The notes: generated from the letters alone by a model not told the origin. A stretch of 64,000 nt of DNA from Anthoceros angustus (GCA_010909165.1 MU008169.1:868001-932000), one strand, 5' to 3'. Counted from the stretch's first letter, positions 9,091-20,900 are shown. Program-made: numbers and translations.

Positions 9091-10195
9091 AGCTCCCTAT
9101 GAATTCTGGGAAGCTGCAAGGAAGAAATTTTGGAAGTCCAAGTCTGCTTTTATGAAGAGGACTGGAGATCACGACGCTGTAGATCTGGGTATACTGAACA
9201 TGTGGAATCTAACTTGTTTTGTAGACTCCCATGAAGGTGACCAGATGAGGTCTACAAGTTTGTTTTTCATCTGAAGCTGCAGCCTTTGCAAACGGACCTG
9301 GTGGCAAAAAGTGCAGTCAAAGTGCAGCGGTAGAAGTGGCAAGTTTAAGCTTACTTCGGCGACAACACTAGTGACTGTTCACCCGTCCCTATGCCCTGAC
9401 GAGTACCGGGACACAGCTGAGTTTCCTGACGTCGACGGAACAGCCTCGATCCAAGTAAAGGTGTGAAAGCTGATTTCGTTATGCAGATCCTGTCTCTTTG
9501 TGATAAGGCAGGAGAAAAGCTTATTATTTTCAGCAAAATGTTCAAACCTGCAATACATCCAGAGCGTCCTCCAAAAGCACAAGAGCTGGCTGGGCCTTGG
9601 GAGACAAAGTTCTGATTGCTGATGGGAAAGCCACCCTAAGGAGATTCAATTCGAAGAACGACCCTTCGAGGGTTCTTCTGGCCTCTATCAAGGCTTGTGC
9701 TTGTGGAGAAGATGCAAACCTTACTGCAGCCTCCAGATCATATTGTTGGAGCCAGAGTTTAACCCCAGCGTCACTCTGTCAAGCGGTGAGCAGGGCTTTT
9801 GGTGTGGGACAGGAGAAGAAGGTGGTGATTGTGTGTCATCTGGTTGCGGCCGACACAATCGAAATCGAAAATCGTCGAAAGGCCGTAGCCAAGGAATGGG
9901 TGTCCATCAATCCCCTTGGTACTTTCAGCCTGGCAACGTCAGGCTGGGGCGGCGGAGCCGAGCCTGCCCCCCCTTTTTCTAGAAGATTAGCTCGCGACTC
10001 GAGCTAATGCCAGGCGGCTAGCTCCTTCTTTTGCGCGCTATACAACGGCGCGCAGGAGCTATTGTTGACAACAGGGAGGGATGAAGAAGTCAGTGATCCA
10101 AGTAATCGTGGGATGACGTCTTTCAGTCCAATGCTGTAATGAAGCATGTGGACAGGCTTTGCATCGCACACAAGTCACGTCAACGTTAGCCTCGT
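9091..10195 (+). pseudogene. DRD1/CLASSY-like SNF2 pseudogene A2 (C-terminal third, frameshifted)
   Basis: Nucleotide similarity to 19966-20900 of the intact gene is continuous but broken by small indels. Pieces in different frames encode the residues before the second helicase lobe (9100-9300), the MQILSLCDKAGEKLIIFS segment (about 9480-9536), motif V/VI (SIKACACGEDANLTAAS, SRAFGVGQEKK) and the tail. About 128 bases of foreign GC-rich DNA (9922-10049) interrupt the tail between ggtac and aggagctattg; copy A1 is continuous at this point. The N-terminal two thirds are missing. The gene is inactive. Confidence 0.88.
9922..10049. mobile_element. Small GC-rich structured insertion in pseudogene A2
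   Basis: The insertion boundaries come from comparing A2 with A1 and with the intact gene, where ggtac joins directly to the following acaggaactattg-type sequence. The insert is GC-rich against its surroundings. It contains a perfect 9-bp inverted repeat (attagctcg / cgagctaat, 5-base spacer, about 9987-10009) and a second pairing of gcgcgc words. No open frame or clear target-site duplication is visible. Its class is unknown. Confidence 0.5.
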
Positions 10196-11194
10196 GGTGA
10201 TGAAGGTAATGCTGCCGAGCGCTCTGGTGCAGTGGTTAAGTGAGGGTTTAAAGACAAAGGGGAACTCCGGCACAACTTGCTTGTTTTACGTCTTGAGGGA
10301 TGCTACTATGGGAGATGTGGCTAGCAAGTTCTGGCCTTCACCTCAGCCCAACTTCCTGACTGTGAAGCCCGAGCTTGGTACCAGCTGACAAGGTCCTAGG
10401 CACTGCGTTGGGCATTCAGACCAGCTCCCGAATAACTCTGGAAGCTTGAAATGGGAACAAGCGGTGGGCTCACATGACTGTCCCAGATTGTACATGGCCG
10501 TGGCATTGAATCTTGGATCGAAAATTTGGGTGGAACACATTGTGCGCTGGACGTGGTGTTCCCTCCAAATTTCGTGCATCACTGCCTTTTCGTGTCTGAA
10601 ATTGATGGAAAGTGGCACTCGTGAGACTGCACTCTTGCACTCCGGCTGGGGTGGTGGCGCTAGGAGCCGGGCGTTTGCCGCGAAGCCGGAATCGCGTCGT
10701 TCAGTGAAGTGAAACGTCGTAGGCTGCGCGACAGCAGGCCCACGCTGAATTCGCCCCGTCCTCCTCTAGTTGCATTTCTCCGATGCTTTGGCAAAGCGAT
10801 TGTGCAGGGAATGGCCGGCCGCTGTGCATTCGAGTATGCATAGGAATCTTTGGGGTAGGGCCTGGAGTTGGTGCAGGAGGAAGTTCCCAACATCTTTCGC
10901 CCCGTGCGTAGGCTGATATCTGCAAGGCTCAGAGCCCTGATCTGAATTATGTTTTGATTCATCAAACGTTTTCAACCACCGGCGGCCGCTCACAGCATAC
11001 CAGATTCATGATCTTATACTGAACTATAGATAGCTGTTCATATTGTAAACCTGAACAAGACAGTCGGGAACACATTGATCGCAAATCGAACCCGCACCTT
11101 CTTCGTAAGAGGGCAACCCGAGACCACAACGTTACGCTTACGTAGGTTATATGGAGCACCACCAATCTGACCCAACGTGTGCGAAAGAGGTTAG
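10196..11194. other. Intergenic: duplicated 3' flank, then unrecognised mixed sequence
   Basis: The first 245 bases repeat the 8906-9090 flank. The rest, up to about 11060, is moderately GC-rich with overlapping short open frames on both strands and no recognisable product. At 11065-11140 on the minus strand is a degenerate tRNA-like remnant with a B-box-like gggttcgatttgc, paired in position with the one at 5042-5110. No gene can be supported. Confidence 0.4.
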
Positions 11195-11425
11195 TATAGC
11201 TTGTTTTCTAATTCTTATCAAATTTCTAGAAGCATGTGAGATTTTTTTTGCGGTACCATGGAACTCAAATATTTTTTTCCTTGCACAAAGATTCAAGACC
11301 CTCAACCTTCATACTTTGATGATGGGTGCTTCCATCAATTGTTGCAATTAAACCTAACCACCATAAAACTGAAGTTTCTAATTCATGTTGTTTCCATTAA
11401 TGATTGTAATTAAGCTTGGTGTCAC
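11195..11425. repeat. Dispersed repeat family, copy 3 (fragment)
   Basis: This short stretch matches the beginning and middle of copy 1: ttatcaaa near its start, then atcaattgttgcaattaa and ataaaactgaagtttcta (compare 2733-2790). It follows a tRNA-like remnant, as copy 2 does. Confidence 0.5.
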
Positions 11426-11467
11426 AAAATATACACTGTAGTGTAAGCTTTTCAAAAGTGTGAATAG

Positions 11468-11990
11468 GACTTCCGGCAGCCTACCTACCCTACCGCCTAC
11501 CAACCCTAAAACACTTCGCGAGAACTTCCGGCGGCCTACCTACACTATAAAAGCCGCAATGCTCTTTAGTTTCCTAGGTTTTCTCAAAGCCCCTTCCGTA
11601 GAGGAGAGACGCCCCTTTTGTGAAGGGACTCTGTGTTGTAGCTACTCTGTATGGTAATGTCTCTCGTTGATGTAGCAAGAGTTGTAGCAACTCTTGGTCA
11701 TTCTTGTGTTGTAGCAAGTTAGCTTGTATATTGTAGGACTCTATGTTAGAGCTTTTCTCACAAAATTGGATCTTGTGTGTCACAGCAACTCTGTATTACA
11801 GCTACTCCTTGTTCCAGCTTGTGTGTTGTAATGATTATCTAGTTGGATGTTGTGGTAACTTGTGTTGTCGCTGATGTGTTATAGCAACTCCGTGTTGTAG
11901 CTTTGTGTTGGTTGGTTGTATGTTGTAGGGACTCTGAGGTTGAACCTTCTGTCTTGTTCTGTGTGCATGTGTTTGTGCAGGTGCCCGGAT
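11468..11990. repeat. Second copy of the 38-bp units plus tgttgtag block
   Basis: Two to three decayed 38-bp units (11468-11545) are followed by ccccttccgta and ggagagacgcccctt (compare 7880-7910) and then by the tgttgtagcaactct block. This is the same order as at 7800-8345, so a segment of at least 500 bases was duplicated. No gene is visible. Confidence 0.7.
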
Positions 11991-14170
11991 GCTGTTGAGC
12001 ATCTGGGAATACGTTGAGAAACAATCTGCCTGGGCTTGAGGAGGCATCCCCGCCTTCTCCTCAGTGTCGTCGTATGGACCATCCAACATCCTCAGAGAGT
12101 AACGACGGGAGGACGCCGTCAGCAGTCCCGCAGGTGGGAGTGGATGCACCTGGGAAGGACTCAGATTCGTCTGCTTCCACCTTCGAAATGCAGAGCTCTG
12201 GGATGGCATGTCCGGAGCACAGTCATGAGCATCCTGCTGGACCTGGAAGTATGTCTCCAACCTGCATCAACCCGCCAGGCAGCCCTGTCAGCTTGGGTGC
12301 TCAGAACCTTGTCCCTCCAGAGGCGGATCGCACTTATGAGCCCTCAGTGCACAGAGTCGCTTTCCGGGTCCACGAGCATGCTATTCCGTACATTCTTGGC
12401 GGTGGTGGTGGGTTTTCCGTCAATTGGAGGGTAAGGTTCGATGATGCTTTGCAGTTTAGCCGCAGTGCTCAGGAGCCTTTGCTTGTCGCAAATGACTTGG
12501 AGCCTATTCTTCCAAACAGGGAACCTCCTGATGACAGCGCAGAGGAAGCTGTAGCCCTCCAGTCAGTGGCTGGACAGACGGAATCGCTGGAGCCGGATCC
12601 TACTTCTCAGCCCTCAATGGACAGAACCCCTGACCAGGCCCAGGAGCAAGTCTCGAATGCTACTCCTGTCATGACTGCCGGTGGTGATTTTTCCTTTCAG
12701 CGGACGGTAAGATTCGATGATGCTCTTCAGTTTGACCGCAGTGCTGAGGAGCCTTTCCTTGTCACAAATGACTTGGCTCCTTTTCAGCGAAACCGGGTAC
12801 TTCCTGATCCCAGCCGAGAGAGAGCTGCCCGCCAATCAAGGGCATTGGCTACAGCTCTTGGACCCGGGATTCGCTGGGCGATCGAATTGGATCTTGACCG
12901 TTACCTTATCACCGGGCCAACATGCTACGCTCTCATGTCACCACATTTTTCACGAGCAGAGTAGGAATCTAGTGCCCAGGGCAGGGATGAACATCTGTGC
13001 GTCATTTGATTATATGTATCATCGTTCTTCGTGTAAAGAGAAACCTGCTTGTCAGAAATGTCTTGAAGCTTAGTCGGCCAGACTAGGTGACTCCTGATGG
13101 CAGCACAGAGGGAGCTGTAGCCAGTCCACTGTCGCAGCTCTCTCTGGAAGGTTCGGTTTTCAAGATTCTGCGGGCGGGCTGCTTGCTGCAAAGGAGTTGC
13201 AGGTTTGAATGGGAACAGCCGTAGCCAACCCCACGGTTCGGGCAAAAATGACGGGCTTAGCCCGAGGCCTAGTCAGAGTCCAGGCTTCCATGTTGGAGGC
13301 TGAGACTACAACTCCAACTAAGGGTCCGATGACTTCATACCCAATGCGAGTCCAGGCTGCAAGCTTGGAGGCTGAGCCTACATCTCCAACCTACGATCCG
13401 AATACTCCAGACCCAGTCCGAGTTCAGGCTCCCAGTTTGGAACCTGAAACATCATCTCCACCCAAGGGAAGACCTTCCCGACGAGGAAAGGCACTGTGTG
13501 TGAAGAGAGCACAGATATGTCAGACACAGAGGCCTGGGCCAAGGAAGATGAGATGGCACAACTGTGGAGACAGGCTTTTGGCTGAAGCGCCTGGAGAGAG
13601 GTAACATCAACTTTGGTTTCCTTTCGCGGTTCTATGGGTACCCTTGTAAAGCACATTTCCGCGTTGCTATACTATTCAGAAGAGTGAACCTGCATTGTAG
13701 TCAGCCTGCAGCTATTGAAACGGAGCAACAGCAGAAAGCCGGTCGGCTGTATACATGACTATGAACGGAATTCAGAATGTGGTCAAGTGTGCTGTCTCTG
13801 TGGTCATGTGAGAGCTGCAATGAATGTGGAGTTCTTCGCTCCTCTCCGGGCTGTGAGCACCACTGGTGTCCATTCGTATCTCCTGCGGCCGTGAGCTTCA
13901 CTTTGACATCTTTTGTAGAGCTGCTTCACTCTGTTTGAAGGCAGTGCGTGGCCATGTTTGCAGGCCAAGAGAAGACAGCAACGCCAAGATCCTCGAGGAT
14001 AAGCATATTTTGGAGGAAGATAAAAGATATTCAGCAACCTAGGCCCTTGTACGTCAGAGCCTGAAGAAAGGCCCACTGAGTGACTTCAGCCTGTTCAGGT
14101 TCTGACCTACAAGGACCTAGGAACCTGAAGTCACGTCGACTTTGGCCTCTTGGTGATCTCAATGCTATAA
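11991..14170 (+). pseudogene. DRD1/CLASSY-like pseudogene B (N-terminal half, helicase domain deleted)
   Basis: The sequence follows exons 2-4 of the intact gene (about 17600-19170): the VGVDAPGK and CINPP segments, the VRFDDALQF module (present twice here, once in the intact gene), three of the 24-residue PSLE repeats (13270-13460), the zinc-motif exon (about 13710-13850) and the start of exon 4 (about 13965). It is broken by a stop at 12962-12964, an unrelated insert at about 12965-13085, a one-base insertion near 13735 that shifts the zinc exon, and a jump at 14080-14134 from the start of exon 4 straight to the 3' flank. The whole ATPase is therefore lost. A transcript could still code for a short N-terminal fragment. 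Confidence 0.88.
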
Positions 14171-16200
14171 TAGATAAGGCAATGCTGCTGAGTGCTCTGG
14201 TGCTTTGGTTAAGTGGGGGTTTATAGACAATGGGGAGCTCTGGAACCTCTTGTTGCTGTTATACTTCTTGAGGGATGCTGCCATGGGCAGATGTGGCCAT
14301 GGTACCAACTGAGGAGGTCACATGCACTGCCCTGGGCATTCAGACCAAAACACTCCCTACGTTGAACATCCCAGCTGTCCCTTGAGCAAGTGCCCGTCAT
14401 CTGACTGGGACATCGGCTTGTGAGGCCGTCATTCCGCGCACTGGTAGCTAGGAGCTTGCATAAAATGCGTCAAAGTGGCTTCCTTCTGACGATACAGTGC
14501 TGGAATGTGGAAGTCCATACTTCTTCCTTTACCCGGGTGGTCCTGCCATGAATCCAGCTCTTTCAGTTTCCCGTGGTTTGCAGCCGATTTGGAAGTCGTC
14601 ATTTCTACAACTATGTCAGGTTCCTGGGGAAATCGTGGTCTGGTACGAGTTTGTCTGAGACTCATGGCTTTCTACCCCCGTTTGGCTGCACGGCTGGAGG
14701 ATGGTCCTGTCCAGTTTCACGACCGCGCACACTCAAATATGTTTATGATACGCCATTACTTTCCTCACCCAAGAAGAAGGACCCAGCATTGAAATGGGTT
14801 GGACGTCGGTGTAGAGAACACGTCTGACTCGCCAGCCCTCGGCCACCTCAAATGTTCGCAAATATTGTCATTACGTTACTCTTACATAAGATATGTAATT
14901 GAAGCTATTGAAGCTGTATTATTGGTCAATATTTAAAGTTCATCAAATGTTGTCAATGACCTGCTAAAGGTACCAAAAAAACATGAAGATGATAAAGTGC
15001 ATAGTTTATGCTTTGCTTGTGTCATAGTTTACCAATATAAAAAAGAGCTTGTAATGAGATGAAATTTTTCATGGTCTAAAGAAGATTAAAATGAGACCAT
15101 GAAACAAGCAAAATGAGTGAATCCTAGAAGTGGATCCGAGAAGTGTAGAGTTGCTCATGCTTGAACGAGTAGTACCTTTCATGGGAGTAGTATCAAGAAA
15201 GGTAATGTATTTTCTTGGTCCCTGTGACGCATCCAATAAGTCCTTTGTCAGCATCACCTATGACCTTCTTTGTGAACATCACCCATGATCTTCAAGAACA
15301 TGCAAAGGTATTCAAGGAGGGAAATTAGACATCACATCTAAGCTTAGATGTGTGTCCTTGATAACTTTGTTACACCTTCCATTCTGGGTCAACATGCATA
15401 AAGTACCTACATTGCTTGTAACCTAACTATGAGAAGACAAGCTTGCTGAAATAGGTGTATCATTCTTGGACTGTAAAATTTTCCAAAAAATAAATATTGT
15501 AAAAGACGCATAATAAAATAAAATATATTTATTTTAGGTTGGTTGTTTAATATTTTATTTTAAAATAAAAATAATTAAAAACTATAGATCCACACATAAT
15601 TGTCAAGGCCACACAAAGCTCCTCCGATATAAAAATTGGGATTTTAAAAGTGGGTGAAGTTAACCCTATTGTAGAACGGTTAAACTCTATACAACTTACC
15701 ATGCTAGCAAGATAAAATGACCAAACGTCTACCCTTCCCAAGGCCTTGAAATTGCGTTGGGGCCAAGCCTACCTCCAGTAATGATTATTTAGTGTAGTTT
15801 GTGTTAGTGTAATTTGTACGCCCCTTGGTAAAATTGTTAGAGGGCATTGAGAGAGAACTAACATAAGCTGTCTCACAACGTCCGCAAAGATCTTCTTGCA
15901 GCCTACTGTGTTGTTACCACTTCACGCACTCTAGTGGGTCGAATGAGACGTCATGTTTAGAATGATGTGTCCAAGCCACTTCAACCATGCCGACCAAGTG
16001 ACCTCACTTGCTTTGTTTGAGATCCTCTTAGTCTCCCTAATATGTCTTTCAGTCGATGGTTTATCCCATCTTTACTTTAATTTTTTCTAAAGTATTCTCT
16101 TTATATTTCTATAAGAATAAAAGATATAAATTATTATCTAACTTAATTTTATAGGACTTTGAATATTTTTTAGTTCTCTGCCTTGCATTTGTGAAGAGCT
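14171..16200. other. Intergenic, AT-rich toward the right; no gene seen
   Basis: The first 180 bases are the decayed 3' flank shared with 8906-9090. Open frames at 14429-14827 overlap on both strands and show no recognisable domain. From 14840 on, the sequence is AT-rich with short runs of poly-A/T (for example 15480-15590) and no coding signal. Confidence 0.45.
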
Positions 16201-17060
16201 TAAAATTTGAACGAAGCTCGCACTAAGAGAAATTTGAACAAAGAACGAAGAACGCGAAAGGGCCGAGTGCGGACCGATGAGCACCAAGAGCTGGTGGAGC
16301 GTAGATGACGACTCCGTACTTGATACGTGAAGCGTTTATTAGACGCATCATTCACCGGTATGGAGCAAAGGACGGGTGGGAAAACGGGTGAAATGCCGAG
16401 TTCACGCTTAACGATTCGCGATTCGCGATTCGCGAACAGAACGTCCGTCGCTAGTGCTGGGCCTTCCAGGCGTAACGCGTAACTGGGACGTGAAGGTCCG
16501 CCGCAGCCGAGGACTCGAGCAAGCAGCAGTGAAGTCATCAGTAGTTCCAAGGCATTGCGCCTTCTCTGCTGCAATTGCAATTTTGGCTGCCGCTGCTGCG
16601 TCTTCTGCTCTTCGGGCAGGCTGCTCGCTCGATCGCTCTGTGGGTTTGCTCCTGTGTCGCCTCCTCGCTCTTGCTCTTCTTGCTGTGCCTGCTCTCAGGC
16701 TACGTGCCTAAACTGCAATTTCTGCTCAGAGCTTCCGCTTCTGACTGGGCGGAGAGCCGGTTTCCCTCTGTGCTCCAGTTTCTTGCTTCTGCATGTGTGC
16801 CGGATTGCCTCGGTTGCTTGTTTCAGTCCCTGTTAGAACGCAATTCTTCCTGCTGCTGTGCAGCTTCTGGGCTTCCAGGGCCGGGGACTGGCATTTCTTG
16901 CACCTGGTGTATGGCTATGGCTGTGCGCTCTCTCTCGCTGTCTTTCTCTCGGTTCTCTGCTGGATAGGAAAGAGTGTGTGTGATCGGGGGGAAGGGAGGG
17001 GAGTTTGTGGAATTTCACCTGTTGCATTGCGCGTGCTGTAGACGGTTCCGGTGTGTTTGT
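16201..17060 (+). promoter_or_regulatory. GC-rich promoter and 5' leader region of the DRD1/CLASSY-like gene
   Basis: Base composition changes sharply from AT-rich to GC-rich at about 16200 and stays so up to the start codon at 17061. The stretch holds a short gattcgc tandem (about 16423-16437) and a CT-rich leader (16560-16950), with overlapping spurious open frames. There is no homologue of this part upstream of the pseudogene copies, so they lack this promoter. No TATA box is clear. Confidence 0.4.
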
Positions 17061-20000
17061 ATGGGGCTCATGGATTTGTCCTCCTCCTCCTCGTATGCTC
17101 AGTCTCACCTGCCTGTGCCCGGGAATCAGCCGCATGCTGGCTACGCCTGGACTGCGGCACCTGCAATGCAGGCGGCTGCTTCTGTCGCTCTGGGGCTTGC
17201 CAGCAACCCCATCGTGATAGACGATGAGCCCGACCTGGAGGTGGCGCCGCAGGAGCCAAGAACGAACGGTGCGTGCAGTTTTCAGGCTCTTGATTTGGTT
17301 TTGTTCGGGTCGGTGGTGAGCGGAGACTGACCTCGGTTGCTTGAGCAGGTTCCGAGAGGCAGGGGCGGAAGAGGTCTGCTCACCAGGGAGGCTTCGACTA
17401 CTTCCACAATGTAAGACTTGCCAGAATTCGGGAGTGTAAGCGGCTGCAGCTCTTTAACGCTCCTTCTGTAACCAGTTCTGAAGTTTGCCTTGGAACCCTG
17501 CAGCCGGGTAGTGCCCCAGAGATCATTCAGTTAGATGATGAAGATGAGCCTTCCTGTCTCAATGCCCAGAGTTTGCCCTTTTCTTTTTCAAACTATCAGG
17601 CTAGGCCTTATGAGGCATCCCAGCCAGCTTCTCAGCGTCGTCGTTTGGACCATCCAACACTCTCAGCATGGAATGGCGGGATGGCCTCGGCAGTCACGCA
17701 TGTGGGAGTGGATGCACCTGGGAAAGGCTTAGATTCTCCTACTTCCATCTTAGAAGTTCAGAGCCCAGCTGCACCTGTTCCGTTGTCCTCTTCGGGCTGG
17801 AGGACCTTATCCCACATGCATGGGCCTCAAGGTATTCCTCCAATCTGCATCAACCCGCCAAGCAGGCCTGTCAGCCTGGGTGCTCAGGACCTTGCCCCTC
17901 TGGAGCGTAATCGTACTTGTGAGACCTCAATGGATATTGTCGCTCTCCCGGTCCACGAGCAAGTCTCGAATGCTATGCAGGCCATGACGCCGGGTGAAAA
18001 TTGCGTTGATTGGAAGGTCAAATTCCAGGATGCTTTGCAGTTTGGTCACAGTACTGAGACACCTTTGCTTGTCAGTAATGACTTGGAGCCTAGTTTGCCA
18101 ATCTGGGTAGCTCATGATGACAGCACAGAGGGAGCCTTAGCCAGTCCAATGTCGCAGCCACCTCTGCAAGGCCCCCAGGGTTCGGCGGGCGGGCCTCTTG
18201 CCGCAGAGGAGTTGCAGGTTGGGATGGGGACAGCCGAAGCCAACACCACGGTTGTGACAAAAGTGAAGGCCTCAGCCCGAGGCAGAGTAAGAGTCAGAGT
18301 CCGAGTCCAGGTTCCAAGTTTGGAGGCTGAAACTGCATCTCCACCCAAGGGCACGAAGTCTCCTCACCAAATCCCAGTCCAGGTTCCAAGTTTGGAGTCT
18401 GAAACGACATCTCCACCCAAGGGCACGAAGTCTCCACACCGAATCCGAGTTCAGGCTCCAAGTTTGGAGGTTGGAACTACAGCTCCACCCAAGGGTCCGA
18501 AGACTCCACACCGAGTCCGAGTCCAGGCTCCAACTTTGGTGCCTGAAACTACATCTCCACCCAAGGTTCGGAAGACTCCAGACTTTCCCGACGAGGACTG
18601 GCCCCCTCTGCCAGAGAGCACCGATATGTCACACACAGAGGCCAAGGCCAAGGCTAAGGCCTTGGAAGATGAGATGGCAGAACTCTGGAGAGAGGCTGCT
18701 TTGGCTGAAGAGCTTGGAAAGGTAACAGCACCTCTGCTCTCCTTAAGCAGTTCTATGGTCACTTATGTAGAGAACATTTCAGAAGTCTGCGTTGCTGTAT
18801 TATTCATAACAGTGAACCTGCATTGTTGTCAGCCTGCACCTATTGAAACGGAGCAAGAGCAGAAGCCGATCGGCTGTATACATGAATATGAGCGAAATTC
18901 AGAGTGTGGGCAAGTCTGCTCTCTCTGTGGTCACGTGAAAGCTGCAATGAGTGTGGAGTTCTTCGCTCCTCTCCGGGCCGTAAGCTCTACTCTCACCCAT
19001 TCGTTTAGAAGTTTGCATGTCCTGCAACTGTGAGCCTCCTTTGGGCATCTTTTGTGAAGCTGCTTCATTCTGTTTGAAGGCAATTTGTCCATGTTTGCAG
19101 GCCAGGAGAAGACGACAACGCGAAGAAGAGGATAAGGATTTCCTGGAGGAGGATAAGATTTTCATCGACATGGGCCCTCATAGGTCACAACCTGAAGAAA
19201 AGCCCATTGAGCAGCTCAAGGTGAAGATTCCTCCTCATTTTATGTCCAAGATGAAGGAACATCAGGTGAAAGGATTTCAATTCCTTGTCAAGTCTCTGGA
19301 TGGCAGAGGAGGATGTATTTTTGCGCATGCCCCAGGAACAGGGAAAACGTTCTTGATGATAGCCTTTGTGAAAGGCTTGCTCACTTCCTATCCGGCCAAG
19401 AAGGTGCTGATTGTAGCTCCAAAAGTGATGGTGGAACCCTGGAAGGATGAGTTCCAGAGATGGAAAGTCAGGGATATCAACATTCTGACTATATATGACA
19501 AGTCCGCTGAGACGCACGATGTGGAAGAACGTCGTAGAGAAATTCTTCATCAATGGAAGGAGGAGAAAAGTGTACTGATCGTTAGCTACAACATTGTTAG
19601 CCGGATCATTCTCAAGGAGGGGACACAACATGATGAACTTCGGGATATCCTAGTGGGAACTCCGGATTTGGTTATCCTGGATGAAGGACATTTTGTACGC
19701 ACGAAAAGGACCAATGCCCTTCAAGCCTTGAAGAAGGTTAAGACGAGCAACAGGGTGATCCTGAGTGGTACTTTATTTCAGAATAACTTCGAGGAGTTGT
19801 ACCAGATGCTCAGTTTTGTGAAGCCAGACTTCCTGGGAAATGACCCAGAGTTCGTGCGAAAGCGGATGGCGCTGGAGCAGGAGCAGGAGAATGACAGACA
19901 GCGCAATACTGGCAGGATAACCCAGGCTATGGTAGACAAATGGGAGAAGCAAAGGGAAACTATGAGGGAGAGTTTCTGGGAGGCGAAGTGTAAATCCATC

Positions 20001-20900
20001 AACAGGACTGCAAATAGTCACGCTAGAGATCTGAGTATACAGACCATTCGGAATCTGACTCCTTTTGTGGACTGTCATGAAGGTGCCGCCCTTAAGTCTC
20101 TTCCAGGACTGTCCGAATTCGTGGTTCATCTGAAGCTGCAGCCTTTGCAGGCGGAGCTCGTGGCAAAAGTGCGGTCAAAATATAGTAATCAGCTGCTTAA
20201 GAATACTGCGCACACAAGATTAGTGATTATTCATCCGTTCCTCTGCCCTGGCGAGTACCGGGAGGAGTTTCCTGATCTCGACAGAACAGCCTCGACTCCA
20301 AGCAAGGGTGTGAAAGTTGACTTCGTTATGCAGATCCTGAATCTCTGCGACAAGGCAGGAGAAAAGCTAATTGTTTTCAGCAGGCTGCTCGACCCTCTGA
20401 ATTACATACAGGGGGTTCTTCAAACGCACTGGAACTGGGCTTTGGGAGATAAAATTCTGGCTGTTGATGGGAAAGACACCCTGAGAAACGACACAATTAA
20501 GAAATTCAATGACAAGAATCACCCTTCGAGGGTCCTTCTAGCCTCTATCAAGGCTTGCGGAGAAGGTGTAAATCTCACTGGAGCCTCCAGGATGATACTC
20601 CTGGAACCGGATTACAACCCTAGCGTCACCCGTCAAGCGGTGAGCCGGGCTTTCCGCGTTGGGCAAGAGAAGAAGGTGGTTGCCTATCATCTGATTGCGG
20701 CAAATACAGGGGAGTCGGAAATTCGCAGGAAGGCCTTAGACAAGGAATGGGTATCGAGGAATCTATTTGGGACTGAAGGCATTGCTGACAACAGTGACCA
20801 GGAAATAAGTGATCCAAGTAGGTGCGCGGATGAGTTCTTTCAATCCAATGCCGTAACAAAGCATCTGGACAGACTTTATATGGCACAGAAGGCACTTTGA
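17061..20900 (+). CDS. DRD1/CLASSY-type SNF2 chromatin-remodelling ATPase
   Basis: Proposed exons: 17061-17268, 17349-18721, 18833-18979, 19101-20900 (1175 residues); all introns are GT-AG and in phase. The N-terminal half is disordered. It has two acidic SUMO-interacting-like motifs (IVIDDE, IIQLDDEDE) and four tandem 24-residue PSLE..TTSPPKG repeats (18311-18598). Exon 3 encodes a zinc-binding-like motif (CIHEYERNSECGQVCSLCGH), a hallmark of the DRD1/CLASSY group. The ATPase follows: motif I HAPGTGKT (K about 658), motif II DEGH (770-773), motif III SGTLFQNN (about 798), motif V SIKACGEGVNLTGAS (about 1057) and motif VI QAVSRAFRVGQ (about 1088-1098). In Arabidopsis, DRD1 and CLASSY proteins serve Pol V and Pol IV in RNA-directed DNA methylation. 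No CLASSY N-terminal SAWADEE-like domain is present, which leans toward DRD1. Confidence 0.92.
18311..18598 (+). repeat. Four in-frame 72-bp coding repeats in the CLASSY-like gene
   Basis: The word g-t/c-t-ccaa-g/c-tttgg recurs at 18311, 18383, 18455 and 18527, an exact 72-bp period. Each unit encodes 24 residues rich in Pro, Ser, Thr and Lys, built around V/A-P-S/T-L and SPPKG. Pseudogene B keeps three related units at 13280-13460, so the array predates the duplication. Confidence 0.9.

Noticed and set aside
10209-10240. tRNA/SINE promoter (tggtgcagtggttaag looks like an A box)
   Set aside because: No B box follows at the right distance, and the same flank in the other copies (8920, 14195) does not keep the A box.
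16454-16967. Short Leu/Cys/Ala-rich frames before the SNF2 gene (secreted-peptide-like)
   Set aside because: Three overlapping frames of similar character in a CT-rich leader; no conserved start context or family.
17573-19033. One continuous 486-codon gene
   Set aside because: It runs through two introns; exon phases and the pseudogene comparison support splicing at 18721/18833 and 18979/19101 instead.
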